Shown here one piece after another: positions 38,480 through 46,700 of a stretch of 64,000 bases of DNA. The notes under the pieces are model-generated. The model was not told the origin of the DNA. It was given only the letters and a program-made list of their open reading frames with translations, and searched no databases. A program made the translations under genes and the position numbers. Every line of letters starts with the position of its first letter. Within the stretch, counting starts at the first letter, position 1. The stretch spans positions 434,001-498,000 of the forward strand of contig NZ_BMLX01000002.1 in NCBI RefSeq assembly GCF_014645535.1. Reading direction: 5' to 3'. This DNA comes from Silvimonas iriomotensis (GTDB taxonomy: Bacteria; Pseudomonadota; Gammaproteobacteria; Burkholderiales; Chitinibacteraceae).

Positions 38480-39646
38480 TCAGGCCGCACTCCCTGCGGC
38501 ATAGCCGGATGACCATGCCCACTGGAAGTTATAGCCCCCCAGCCAGCCCGTGACATCCACCACCTCCCCAATGAAGTACAGGCCCGGCACGCTTTTGGCC
38601 ATCATGGTTTTGGAGTCCAGACCGCGCGTATCCACCCCGCCCCGCGTGACCTCGGCCTTTTTGTAACCCACCGTGCCGGACGGCACGATCTGCCATTGCT
38701 GCAATGCCGGCGTCAGGCTGGCCAGTTGTTTGGGGCTGTATTGCTTGAGTGGCAGGTTCTGGCCCCAGCGGCTGATAAAGGCCTGGGCAAAGCTGCGCGG
38801 GAGTTTTTCCGAGAGGATGGTCAGCAGGTACGCATCGCGGCTGGCCGATGCCAGCCATTCGGCCATATCAACATCCGGCAAGAGGTTGATGGTGATCGGC
38901 TGGCCCGGCTGCCAATACGATGAAATCTGCAAAATGGCCGGACCCGACACCCCGCGGTGCGTCAGCAAGATGGCCTCGCGGAACTTGCCCTTGCCACTGC
39001 GCACTTCCACGTCATCAATCGCCACGCCGGCCAGTTCTGTCCACAAGTCCTGCGGCTGGAAGGTCAGCGGCACCAGCGCCGCCGTTGTAGGCAACATGTT
39101 CAGGCCAAACTGTTTTGCCAGCTCGTAGCCCCACGCCGTAGCGCCGATTTGCGGGATCGACAACCCGCCACTGGCCACCACCAAAGACTGGCACTGCCAG
39201 GTCTCTGCGGCGGTCTCTACCTCAAACCCGCCTTCCACCTGGCGTACTGCCAGCACCGCCGTACCCATGCGCCAGGTCGCGCCGCCGTCATCCACCTCGG
39301 CCTTGAGCATGTCGATGATGGCTTGCGAGCCATCGTCACAGAACAACTGGCCCAGGGTTTTTTCATGAAACCCGAGGCCGTGTTTTTGTACCAGCTTGAT
39401 GAAGTCGTGCTGCGAGTAACGCGCCAGCGCAGATTTGACGTAATGCGGGTTATCCGAGAGATAACACTCCGGCCGGGCATCCAGATTGGTGAAATTGCAG
39501 CGGCCACCGCCAGAAATACGGATTTTCTCTGCCAGTTTGGTGGCGTGGTCGATCAACACCACCTTGCGGCCACGCTGGCCTGCTGTGGCCGCGCACATCA
39601 TGCCTGCCGCACCGGCACCTACAACAACAACATCACAGACCGGCAT
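38480..39646 (-). CDS. HI0933/YhiN-like NAD(P)/FAD-dependent oxidoreductase (BaiN family)
   Basis: This 388-residue flavoprotein has the FAD-binding VVVVGAGAAGMMCAATAGQRG at the N-terminus. The family motif KIRISGGGRCNFTNLD follows near residue 45. The middle strand is SLVVASGGLSIPQIGATAWGYELA, and the C-terminal FAD motif VPGLYFIGEVVDVTGWLGGYNFQWAWSSG. Physiological substrate is unknown for most members. It is monocistronic. A weak alternative is a tRNA-modification or quinone reductase role, not supported here. Confidence 0.88.
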   Translation of the reverse strand: MPVCDVVVVGAGAAGMMCAATAGQRGRKVVLIDHATKLAEKIRISGGGRCNFTNLDARPECYLSDNPHYVKSALARYSQHDFIKLVQKHGLGFHEKTLGQLFCDDGSQAIIDMLKAEVDDGGATWRMGTAVLAVRQVEGGFEVETAAETWQCQSLVVASGGLSIPQIGATAWGYELAKQFGLNMLPTTAALVPLTFQPQDLWTELAGVAIDDVEVRSGKGKFREAILLTHRGVSGPAILQISSYWQPGQPITINLLPDVDMAEWLASASRDAYLLTILSEKLPRSFAQAFISRWGQNLPLKQYSPKQLASLTPALQQWQIVPSGTVGYKKAEVTRGGVDTRGLDSKTMMAKSVPGLYFIGEVVDVTGWLGGYNFQWAWSSGYAAGSAA

Positions 39647-39716
39647 GGCGGCTTACTCTTTCAGGAAAAAAGCGATTTTAGCGGTTTTACACAGCCTGTT
39701 CGCGCCGGCAGTGGAT

Positions 39717-39742
39717 AAAAAAAGGCGGCCGCAGCCGCCTTT
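39717..39742 (-). terminator. intrinsic terminator after trpS
   Basis: AAAGGCGGC-CGCA-GCCGCCTTT stem followed on the minus strand by a T-run, 17 bases past the trpS stop. Confidence 0.85.
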
Positions 39743-39758
39743 GTCTGGCATGGCACGA

Positions 39759-40781
39759 TCAGAAGTACACAATGCCCATGGCGCGTTTGACTTCATCAAG
39801 CGTCTTCGCCGTCTGCTCGCGGGCTTTCTCGGTGCCGGCTTTCAGGATCGCCATGACCTGATCCGGATGCGCGGCCAGTTCTTCGCGGCGCGCGCGGATC
39901 GGGGCCAGCAGCGCTTGCAGTTTTTCTTCCAGATAACGCTTGATCACGCTGTCGCCCAAGCCGCCGCGCTGGTAGTGCGCTTTTAGCTCAGCCACCTTTT
40001 CGATATCCGTATCAAACACGTCCAGATAGGTGAACACCACGTTGCCTTCCACCTGGCCGGGGTCGGCCACGCGCAGGTGGTTGGGATCGGTGTACATCAT
40101 CTTCACGGCTTTGGTGATGTCGTCGCTTGATGCGCCCAGCGTCAGCGAGTTGCCCAAAGACTTGGACATCTTGGCCTTGCCATCAATGCCTGGCAGGCGC
40201 GCGCCGTTTTCCGGCACCAGAGCGCGGCATTCGACCAGGATTTCCTGGTTCACGCTGGCGTTGAACTTGCGCACCACTTCGTTGGTTTGCTCGATCATCG
40301 GGATCTGATCCGCACCGACTGGCACCACGGTCGCCTTGAACGCGCTGATATCGGCCGCCTGCGCCACCGGGTAGGTCATGAAACCGGCCGGAATATCGCG
40401 CTCAAAGCCGCGCAGCTTGATTTCATCCTTGATGGTCGGGTTGCGTTCCAGCCGCGAGACCGTCACCAGGTTCAGATAGTAAGAGAACAGTTCCGGCAGT
40501 TCCGGCACCAGGCTCTGGATAAAGATCGTGCTCTTGGCAGGATCAATACCCACGGCCAGGTAATCCAGCGCCACTTGCAGGACGTTGTCGCTGACCTTGG
40601 TGTAATTGCCCATGTTGTCGGTCAGCGCCTGGGTATCGGCCAGCAGCAGATACTGTTTGCAAACGTCTTGCAGCATGACGCGGTTGCGCAAAGAGCCGAC
40701 AAAGTGGCCCAGGTGCAGCGGGCCGGTGGTGCGGTCACCGGTCAGGATGATGTCGCTGGACGTGACGGTATTGGTAGACAT
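39759..40781 (-). CDS. trpS: tryptophanyl-tRNA synthetase
   Basis: Class I aminoacyl-tRNA synthetase (340 residues) charging tRNA-Trp. The HIGH-type motif is [13 protein letters not shown] (about residues 18-30) and the KMSKS motif [13 protein letters not shown] (about residues 202-214). [21 protein letters not shown] and [12 protein letters not shown] are typical. It is monocistronic, with a terminator downstream. The leader upstream carries a Trp-rich peptide and an intrinsic terminator, described separately, which suggests that its expression is tuned by the level of charged tRNA-Trp, in other words by its own product. Confidence 0.97.
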   Translation of the reverse strand: MSTNTVTSSDIILTGDRTTGPLHLGHFVGSLRNRVMLQDVCKQYLLLADTQALTDNMGNYTKVSDNVLQVALDYLAVGIDPAKSTIFIQSLVPELPELFSYYLNLVTVSRLERNPTIKDEIKLRGFERDIPAGFMTYPVAQAADISAFKATVVPVGADQIPMIEQTNEVVRKFNASVNQEILVECRALVPENGARLPGIDGKAKMSKSLGNSLTLGASSDDITKAVKMMYTDPNHLRVADPGQVEGNVVFTYLDVFDTDIEKVAELKAHYQRGGLGDSVIKRYLEEKLQALLAPIRARREELAAHPDQVMAILKAGTEKAREQTAKTLDEVKRAMGIVYF

Positions 40782-40836
40782 GACATAACCTCAATTCAGT
40801 TGCCGGTTGCCAGGTGCTGCGCCGGCACGCCGCGCA

Positions 40837-40898
40837 TAAAAAAACCCGGTGTGCCAGCTGAGAGCATCCGGGTTTTACAGACGAAACCGCGCTGCTCC
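40837..40898 (-). promoter_or_regulatory. trpS attenuator: competing hairpins and leader terminator
   Basis: Read on the minus strand. Segment 1 is TGGCGCTCC (40912-40904), overlapping the second Trp codon. It pairs with segment 2, GGAGCAGCGC (40898-40889), across ATTTA. The right part of segment 2, CGGTTT (40889-40884), can instead pair with AAACCCG (40875-40869), the left side of the terminator. The terminator is AAAACCCGG/CCGGGTTTT (40876-40868 with 40849-40841) followed by a run of seven T. It lies about 56 bases before the trpS ATG. No other minus-strand gene lies upstream for it to terminate. Confidence 0.8.
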
Positions 40899-40948
40899 TA
40901 AATGGAGCGCCACCAATGTGTGAATGCGGGTTTCGTAATCAAAATCAT
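40898..40948 (-). CDS. trpS leader peptide with tandem Trp codons
   Basis: A 16-codon ORF, MILITKPAFTHWWRSI, ends in TAG just before the attenuator hairpins. Tandem TGG TGG codons followed by CGC mirror the E. coli trp leader peptide end (GWWRTS). By analogy, ribosome stalling at the Trp codons when charged tRNA-Trp is low would favour the antiterminator and so raise trpS. No clear ribosome site is seen. A TTGACC at 40979-40984 could be the -35 of a promoter that starts very near the ATG, which would give a leaderless or near-leaderless peptide. A second promoter candidate lies further upstream (TTGCAT, then GATAAC near 41025-41060). Confidence 0.8.
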   Translation of the reverse strand: MILITKPAFTHWWRSI

Positions 40949-41068
40949 GGCGGGCAGTCTGCCCGCTCAGGCGGGCCGGGTCAAGCCTGGCGCCCGGCGC
41001 TGTGGCGTGGTTTGGCGCACTGCATGGCAACGCGTTATCCTGAAACATTCCCTTTGCATGCAATGATC

Positions 41069-41713
41069 ATGTCCGATACCCCGCTCATCCACCGCGCCAG
41101 CCCGGAAGGCAAGGTTAAATCTGGCCGCCGCCCGCACAAAGTCACGCCAGATACCGTGCTGGCATTCTGGTTTGGCTGCCCGGACGACCCGGACTTCAAC
41201 CAGCCGCGCAAAGTATGGTTTGAGAAAGACGAGGCCTTTGATCACGTGATCCGCCGCCACTTTGAAGGGGCGCTGCACGACGCCGCCAAGGGCAAGCTGG
41301 ATGGCTGGGGCAAAGATGCGCAAGGCGCGCTGGCCCTTGTGATCCTGCTGGATCAGTTTTCCCGCAATCTGTTCCGCGGTTCCGCGCAGGCATTTGCCCA
41401 GGACGAACGCGCCCGCCACTGGGCCAATGTGGCGCTGGAACATGGCTGGGATCAGCAAGTTGCCCCGGTGCAGCGCGTGTTCTTTTACCTGCCGCTGGAA
41501 CACTCGGAAGACCTGGCGCATCAACATCGGTGCGTATCACTGATGGCGCAGTTCAAGGGTAACCCTGAGATGGAAAACTATTACGATTACGCCGTGAAGC
41601 ACCATGCAGTGATCGAAGAATTTGGACGGTTTCCGCACCGCAATGCGGTGTTGGGGCGGGAGAATACGACGGCGGAAGAGGTGCATCTGGCGTTGCCGGG
41701 GAGCGGGTTTTGA
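41069..41713 (+). CDS. DUF924 family protein
   Basis: This 214-residue, probably all-helical TPR-like cytosolic protein is related to YneK/Rv-type DUF924 proteins of unknown function. Conserved segments are VLAFWFGCPDDPDFNQPRKVWFEKDEAFD, ALALVILLDQFSRNLFRGSAQAFAQDERAR and VFFYLPLEHSEDLAHQHRCVSLM. The ATG at 41069 (MSDTPLIH) or 41063 (MIMSDT) are both possible, with no strong ribosome site. The frame extends further upstream across the trpS leader region on the other strand, which is rejected. It is divergent from trpS. Confidence 0.85.
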   Translation: MSDTPLIHRASPEGKVKSGRRPHKVTPDTVLAFWFGCPDDPDFNQPRKVWFEKDEAFDHVIRRHFEGALHDAAKGKLDGWGKDAQGALALVILLDQFSRNLFRGSAQAFAQDERARHWANVALEHGWDQQVAPVQRVFFYLPLEHSEDLAHQHRCVSLMAQFKGNPEMENYYDYAVKHHAVIEEFGRFPHRNAVLGRENTTAEEVHLALPGSGF

Positions 41714-41815
41714 TACGCCCAGGGCAGATAAATAGAAGTAGAGCCAACTGATCGGTGCAATAAACAAGGCAAACATCCAGCACAACATCATGCCAATCAG
41801 TTTGAGCAATGGCAT
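41537..41815 (-). CDS. possible small membrane protein antisense to the DUF924 3' end
   Basis: 92 codons. The first ~35 residues form a convincing hydrophobic helix (MPLLKLIGMMLCWMFALFIA, then PISWLYFYLSALG). The remainder is basic and runs antisense through the last 180 bases of the DUF924 gene, which weakens the call. A GAGGGG lies about 15 bases before the ATG. The frame begins 23 bases after the ABC ATPase stop on the same strand, so co-transcription is possible. It may be a true short protein, a decayed gene end or chance. Confidence 0.25.
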   Translation of the reverse strand: MPLLKLIGMMLCWMFALFIAPISWLYFYLSALGVSKPAPRQRQMHLFRRRILPPQHRIAVRKPSKFFDHCMVLHGVIVIVFHLRVTLELRHQ

Positions 41816-41837
41816 TGACTTGCCGCGCCCCCTCTTT

Positions 41838-42635
41838 TCAATCCACCGTCAACCCACGCACCTCTGCCTCCTGGTGCCGTTCCTGCTCATGCATCACCAC
41901 ATCGGCCAACTGCCGTTTGAGCGCATTAAACTCAGCCGAACTGGCGTCACGCGGGCGGGGTAAATCAACGGCGATATCCAGCTTCACCGTCCCCGGCCGG
42001 TAAGACAGCGCAATGATGCGGTCGGCCAGATAGATGGATTCTTCAATGCTGTGCGTGACAAACAGCACCGTCTTTTTCAGCGACGCCTGAATCTTCAGCA
42101 GTTCATCCTGCAAGCTGCGGCGGGTGAGCGCATCGAGCGCGCCAAAGGGTTCATCCATCAGCATGATGGGGGAATCAAGCGCCAGAATCCGCGCAATGGC
42201 CACGCGCTGGCGCATGCCGCCAGACAAATCCTTGGGGAAGCGGTCTTTGAATTCGGTCAGCCGCAGTGTTTCCAGCAGCCGGTCTACGGTTTGTTTGAGC
42301 GCGGCGGCAGGCGTTTTGCGGATCTGCAAACCAAAGCCGATGTTCTGGGCCACGGTCATCCAGGGGAACAGCGCGTATTCCTGAAACACCATGCCACGAT
42401 CAGGGCCGGTATCGGTCACCGGTTTACCTGCCACCAGCACTTGCCCGGCACTGGCCAGAGAGAACCCGGCCACGGCGTTGAGCAGCGTGGATTTGCCGCA
42501 GCCGGACGGCCCCAGCAAACAGACAAACTGGCCAGCCGGGATATCGATATTGATATCGCGCAGGGCTTCGACATCGCCCCCCGCAGAAGCGAACACTTTA
42601 CTGGCGTGTTCAATCCGGATTTGCGCTTCAGCCAC
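41838..42635 (-). CDS. NitT/TauT/SsuB-type ABC transporter ATP-binding protein
   Basis: 265 residues from a GTG at 42635. This start has GGAG seven bases upstream and overlaps the permease stop (GTGGCTGA). A further upstream GTG is possible. Walker A is LLGPSGCGKSTLLN, the Q-loop MVFQEYALFPW, the signature LSGGMRQRVAIAR, Walker B MLMDEPFGALD and the switch His is in FVTHSIEES. This cytosolic ATPase drives import of an anion such as sulfonate, taurine, nitrate or a related small molecule. It is the last gene of a substrate-binding protein, permease, ATPase operon. The substrate is not fixed by sequence. Confidence 0.93.
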   Translation of the reverse strand: MAEAQIRIEHASKVFASAGGDVEALRDINIDIPAGQFVCLLGPSGCGKSTLLNAVAGFSLASAGQVLVAGKPVTDTGPDRGMVFQEYALFPWMTVAQNIGFGLQIRKTPAAALKQTVDRLLETLRLTEFKDRFPKDLSGGMRQRVAIARILALDSPIMLMDEPFGALDALTRRSLQDELLKIQASLKKTVLFVTHSIEESIYLADRIIALSYRPGTVKLDIAVDLPRPRDASSAEFNALKRQLADVVMHEQERHQEAEVRGLTVD

Positions 42636-43458
42636 GATCCCGCTCCAGGCCACGATGCCAGCGCAGCAAATGGTTGTTGATCCGCGCCATGATCAGATCA
42701 ATCGCCAGCCCGATCAGGCCAATGCTGAGCATGCCGGCAATGATTTTGTCGGACCAGAAATACTCCCGCGCTTCCAGAATGCGGAACCCCAGGCCGTTGT
42801 TCACGGCAATCATCTCCGCCACGATCACCACAATAAACGCCGTGCCCATGCCAATGCGCGCGCCGGACAAAATATATGGCGTAGCGGCGGGCATGATCAC
42901 GCGGGTGAACAGCGTGAAACGGTCCGCGCCCAGATTGCGCGCAGCGCGCAGGTAAATGAGATCAACATGCTGCACGCCGGCGATGGTGTTCATCAGCACC
43001 GGAAAAAACGCGCCCAGCGCAATCAGGAAAATGGCGGGCGGGTTACCCAGGCCAAACCACAGGATCGACAACGGAATAAACGCAATCGGCGGAATGGGCC
43101 GGATCAGCTGAATCAGCGGGTTGAACCAGTCGTTCACCCGCGTACTGGCACCCATCGCCAATCCCAACGGCAGCGCCAGCACCGTGCCGATGGCAAAGCC
43201 GGAGACCACGCGGGTCAGGCTGCCAATGGCGTCACGGATCAGTTCGCCAGAAAACAGCCACGCCAGTTTGCTGCCACTTGCGGGGTCGTACGGATCAGCC
43301 GGGGTCAGGTACGCCCACCAGCGCACCACCACCTGCACGGGCGAAGGCAACACCTGCGGGTTGATCCATTTAAGGGTAGAGGCCAGTTGCCAGAGGATCA
43401 GCAACGTCAGCGGCACCCACAGCCCGCGCAAGGCGGCTTTGAGACGGGAATCAGCCAC
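42628..43458 (-). CDS. NitT/TauT/SsuC-type ABC transporter permease
   Basis: This 276-residue inner-membrane permease has six or so TM helices and the EAA-type loop near RAARNLGADRFTLFTRVIMPAATPYILSGARIGMG (about residues 163-197). The N-terminal WQLASTLKWINPQVLPSPVQVV resembles SsuC/TauC. It follows the substrate-binding protein by six bases and overlaps the ATPase start, so the three genes are translated together. Confidence 0.92.
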   Translation of the reverse strand: MADSRLKAALRGLWVPLTLLILWQLASTLKWINPQVLPSPVQVVVRWWAYLTPADPYDPASGSKLAWLFSGELIRDAIGSLTRVVSGFAIGTVLALPLGLAMGASTRVNDWFNPLIQLIRPIPPIAFIPLSILWFGLGNPPAIFLIALGAFFPVLMNTIAGVQHVDLIYLRAARNLGADRFTLFTRVIMPAATPYILSGARIGMGTAFIVVIVAEMIAVNNGLGFRILEAREYFWSDKIIAGMLSIGLIGLAIDLIMARINNHLLRWHRGLERDRG

Positions 43459-43464
43459 AGCGCC

Positions 43465-44433
43465 TCACTTCACGTTGAGCGATTTTTTGGCCTGATCCAG
43501 CAGATCAAGCTTCACCCAGTCTTTGGCCACCGGCGGTTTGGCCATGCGCCCTACCCCATACTTGACCATGAAATCCGTCGTGGTCTGGATATGCTCCACC
43601 GTCAACTCATAGGCAAACGGCGAGTTTTCGATGGCGTCTTTGTAATCATCGGGCGTGATCTGGCCCTTGAACATGTTGTTGACCACATAGTTCTGCGCCA
43701 GCTTGGGGTCATCCATGAACGCGCGGGTGGATTGCACAAAACACTTCATGAATTTGGCGGCCAGTGGCTTGTTGTTGTAGAGCTTTTCCGTCATCACCAG
43801 GGTTCGGATCGGCTCGCCCATGGGCGTGTCGTACGGCTTGAGCAATTCGGTACCAAAGCCCTTGTTGATGGCTTGCGAGGCCTGCGGTTCAGATTGCGCC
43901 ATGGCGTCGATCTGCTTTTGCATCAGCGCCTGGTTCAGATCGGCAAACGGCAGATAGACAATCTGCACGTCCTTGCCCGGCTGGTCAGACCAGGTCAGCC
44001 CGGCTTTGGCCAGTTCAGCCAGCAGCAAGAGTTCCTGCGCCCCGCCACGCGCCACGCCGATCTTCTTGCCCTTCATGTCGGCCACTTTCTTGATGGGCGA
44101 ACCGGCAGCGACCACAATGCGCGCGCCGCCCTTGGCAAACCCCGCCACGGCAAAGATCGGCGCCCCGCCCGCGCGCCCGGCAATGGCCGCATCCGCAGCG
44201 CTGGCCGCCACATCGATATCGCCCGCCACAATGGCCGGCATGATATCCAGCCCCTTGGCAAACATGCGCTCTTCAATCTTGATCCCGCATTTGGGGGCCA
44301 GTTCTTTCATGTAAGAGATCGCGCCGTAATGGGCGAACTTGAGGTTGCCAAGGCGGATGACGTCATCGTCACAGAACGCCTGGCCGGCCGTTGCAGCCAG
44401 CACCACACCTGCCAGAAACCAGCGAGCTTGCAT
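43465..44433 (-). CDS. periplasmic substrate-binding protein of the NitT/TauT ABC importer
   Basis: 322 residues with a cleavable signal peptide (MQARWFLAGVVLAATAGQAF, cut near FCDD). A type-II periplasmic binding fold follows, with ASAADAAIAGRAGGAPIFAVAGFAKGG and GKKIGVARGGAQELLLLAELAKAGL, typical of the TauA/SsuA/NMT1 family. It delivers a small anion or heterocycle to the permease encoded next. No metabolic gene nearby shows which. First gene of its operon. Confidence 0.9.
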   Translation of the reverse strand: MQARWFLAGVVLAATAGQAFCDDDVIRLGNLKFAHYGAISYMKELAPKCGIKIEERMFAKGLDIMPAIVAGDIDVAASAADAAIAGRAGGAPIFAVAGFAKGGARIVVAAGSPIKKVADMKGKKIGVARGGAQELLLLAELAKAGLTWSDQPGKDVQIVYLPFADLNQALMQKQIDAMAQSEPQASQAINKGFGTELLKPYDTPMGEPIRTLVMTEKLYNNKPLAAKFMKCFVQSTRAFMDDPKLAQNYVVNNMFKGQITPDDYKDAIENSPFAYELTVEHIQTTTDFMVKYGVGRMAKPPVAKDWVKLDLLDQAKKSLNVK

Positions 44434-44653
44434 GCTTTACTCCTGAAATCGAAATCCGGTTTGCCAAAAAGCCGGGCAAACCCCGACCCTACAAAAACGT
44501 ATTTATTTCATGAACTTGCGTGACATCAGCCGCAGATCGCGCGCTGAATCACCAATGCATAAGCTGTTGTCATTGTGGCTGAAGTGCCGGCAATTGGCAG
44601 AAGATGCGGGAAATCTTGTAGCGCCGCTGTGGCATATCGGGCGCGGTGGACAA

Positions 44654-44684
44654 CAAAAAAGGCGCCTGCTGGCGCCTTTTTTTA
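44654..44684 (-). terminator. intrinsic terminator after hslO
   Basis: GGCGCC-TGCT-GGCGCC stem between A-run and T-run, about 20 bases past the hslO stop. The remaining bases up to the importer gene (44434-44653) hold only its promoter region; no gene is seen. Confidence 0.85.
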
Positions 44685-44702
44685 TGGCTGACCGGCAACC
44701 GG

Positions 44703-45569
44703 TCAATGTACTTGCGGGCCGGGCGGCACTGCGGCTGCGCCGGTAAAGAGCTGGGCGACGTCGACGGCGTCGAACTCGTACTCTTTGCCACAGAATTCGC
44801 AGGTCACGTCGACCTTCTTGCGTTCCTGGATCACGCTTTCCACTTCTTCGCGGCCGACCATCTTGAGCATGCCGCCAACGCGCTCGCGCGAGCACGTGCA
44901 AGAAAAGCGCGGGGTTTGCGGGTCGAACACGCGGACGATTTCCTGGTGGAACAGGCGGTAGAGCACGTCACGCGGGGCCAGGCCCAGCAGCTCGTCGTCG
45001 GTGATGGTTTCGGCCAGTTTCTGCACGCGGTCCCACGCATCGGCATCGCCTTTGCCGGCGGGCATTTTCTGCACCAGCAAGCCGGCGGCGCCGCCGTTCT
45101 GGCTGGTCAGCCACATGCGGGTTTCCAGTTGCTCGGAGTGCTGCATGTAGTGTTCGATGATCTGGGCAACGCTCTGGCCCGATTCATAGGCCACGATGCC
45201 CTGATAGGTCTCGCCTTCGTCCGGGTCCAGCGTGATGATGAAGCGGCCCTTGCCCAGCAAATCGCCCAGTTCGGCGTCCGGGATATCGCCATCCCAGCGG
45301 GCGGTGGCACGCAGGGTCATGTCGCTGGTGCATTCGACCACAATCAGCTTCACCGGGCCGGAGCCGTGCAGCTGCATGATCATGGTGCCTTCAAACTTGA
45401 GCGTGGCCGACAACAGCGCGGCGGCGGCCATCAGTTCGCCAATGCGCTTTTGCAGCACCGGCGGGTAGTTGTGGCGGCTCATGACCTCGTGCACGGTGTC
45501 GTGCAATTGCACGACTTCGCCACGCACGGGCGCTTCTTCAAATACAAATCGTTCCAGAATGTCTTGCAT
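44703..45569 (-). CDS. hslO: redox-regulated chaperone Hsp33
   Basis: The 288-residue cytosolic holdase unfolds and becomes active on oxidation plus heat. The zinc redox switch is at the C-terminus: FSCTCSRERV (CxC, about residues 233-235) and VTCEFCGKEYEFD (CxxC, about 266-269). The N-terminal domain begins MQDILERFVFEEAPVRGEVVQLHDT. The ATG at 45569 is chosen by homology; the frame is open 14 codons upstream. It follows the proteasome-like BPH gene by 55 bases, forming a pncC-bph-hslO group. Confidence 0.96.
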   Translation of the reverse strand: MQDILERFVFEEAPVRGEVVQLHDTVHEVMSRHNYPPVLQKRIGELMAAAALLSATLKFEGTMIMQLHGSGPVKLIVVECTSDMTLRATARWDGDIPDAELGDLLGKGRFIITLDPDEGETYQGIVAYESGQSVAQIIEHYMQHSEQLETRMWLTSQNGGAAGLLVQKMPAGKGDADAWDRVQKLAETITDDELLGLAPRDVLYRLFHQEIVRVFDPQTPRFSCTCSRERVGGMLKMVGREEVESVIQERKKVDVTCEFCGKEYEFDAVDVAQLFTGAAAVPPGPQVH

Positions 45570-45624
45570 GGTGTATTCCTGATTGCCTTTGCTGGCTGAT
45601 TCCGGGGTCAAACGCGCTGGCCGG

Positions 45625-46200
45625 TCAGGCTTTGGCGAGCTCGATGGTATAGCTGGTCATGGGCAGCGACGAATTCACATCAAACGCGCAACCGGCTTCA
45701 ACGCCGATCCGCGCCAGTTCCGTCGCGTCCATTTTCGGGTTGTCGTAATGTGCATGGATGGCACCCAGCGCATAATCCGCGCCGCTGCCGATGGCCCAGA
45801 AACGACTGTATTCGTAGACCTCGCGCAGGCTGAAAATGCCGTAAATGCCATGCGGATTGGCCAGCAAAACAGTCATCTGGCTCGATTCATACGGGTCGTT
45901 GTCTTCTTCTTCGGTCTTGAGGAAGAAGTCGTCTTTCAGTTTAACGTGCAGTTTGCGAAAGCTCTCAAAAATGGCCGGACGGCTGCTGAAGTCCAGTTTT
46001 TTGGGTTTCTTGAGCGCGGCCTGCAAGACAAGGTCATGCGCGGCACTGCCCGAGATCGCAAAATACCCGCCGTGTGCTTCAAAAATCTTGTTCCATTGTG
46101 CATCCAGCCCCGCACCAAGGCGGGTTTCGCCAAAGGTGGACTGACTATCCGCCGCAATGGCGACCTGGTTTCCTTTACGGACTACCACAACCGTGGTCAT
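45625..46200 (-). CDS. proteasome-related Ntn hydrolase, betaproteobacterial proteasome homologue (BPH)
   Basis: 191 residues, starting MTTVVVVRKGNQVAIAADSQ. Removal of Met leaves an N-terminal Thr, the proteasome and HslV nucleophile. Asp17 of the catalytic set is in AIAADSQ, and a Lys in WNKIFEAHGGYFAISG fills the Lys33 role a few residues late. GSGADYALGAIHAHY matches the HslV/proteasome SGsxyAxga helix. It lacks an HslU partner nearby and is clearly divergent from HslV. BPH proteins form rings of their own in some betaproteobacteria; substrate and any unfoldase are unknown. It overlaps pncC by four bases and precedes hslO. Confidence 0.85.
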   Translation of the reverse strand: MTTVVVVRKGNQVAIAADSQSTFGETRLGAGLDAQWNKIFEAHGGYFAISGSAAHDLVLQAALKKPKKLDFSSRPAIFESFRKLHVKLKDDFFLKTEEEDNDPYESSQMTVLLANPHGIYGIFSLREVYEYSRFWAIGSGADYALGAIHAHYDNPKMDATELARIGVEAGCAFDVNSSLPMTSYTIELAKA

Positions 46201-46700
46201 TGATTATCCTTGATGAATGCGATGAGTTTGCGCAATGCGTGCTGCACAGTGGCGGCGCGCACGGCGTGGCGATCACCGCTGAAAATCCTGCGTTCTGTTT
46301 CTATCCCCATGGGCGTGGCCCAGGCAAACCAGACCGTGCCGACCGGCTTTTCTGCCGACCCGCCACCCGGCCCCGCCACACCGGACACCGCCACCGCCCA
46401 CTGCGCCCGGGCAGCGTCTGCCGCGCCTTGCGCCATGGCGGCAACCACGGGCTCGCTGACTGCGCCGACGGTTTCCAGGAACATGGGCGGCACGCCCAGC
46501 ATGTCGACCTTGGCGATATTGGCGTAGGTGACAAAACCACGCTCGAACCAGTTGCTGGAACCGGGCACATCCGTGATCGCACCGGCGATCAGGCCACCGG
46601 TGCAGGATTCTGCGGTGGTGACAGTCTGACCGTGGGCCAGCAGCAGGTGGCCGAGTTCTTCGGCCAGGACGTAAGTGGGGTAAGTGGCGTCTTGCGGCAT
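46197..46700 (-). CDS. pncC: nicotinamide-nucleotide amidohydrolase PncC (CinA C-terminal family)
   Basis: This 167-residue cytosolic enzyme deamidates NMN to NaMN in pyridine-nucleotide recycling. Family motifs: TVTTAESCTGGLIAGAITDVPGSSNWFERGFVTYAN with the catalytic Ser, AVSGVAGPGGGSAEKPVGTVWFAW, and RRIFSGDRHAVRAATVQHAL. Stand-alone CinA domain with no N-terminal part, as in E. coli PncC. Its stop overlaps the BPH start by four bases. Confidence 0.93.
   Translation of the reverse strand: MPQDATYPTYVLAEELGHLLLAHGQTVTTAESCTGGLIAGAITDVPGSSNWFERGFVTYANIAKVDMLGVPPMFLETVGAVSEPVVAAMAQGAADAARAQWAVAVSGVAGPGGGSAEKPVGTVWFAWATPMGIETERRIFSGDRHAVRAATVQHALRKLIAFIKDNQ

Noticed and set aside
40875-41063. 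62-codon minus-strand frame across the trpS leader
   Set aside because: It contains no Trp and has no ribosome site. The overlapping 16-codon frame with tandem Trp codons in another register explains the hairpin placement far better.
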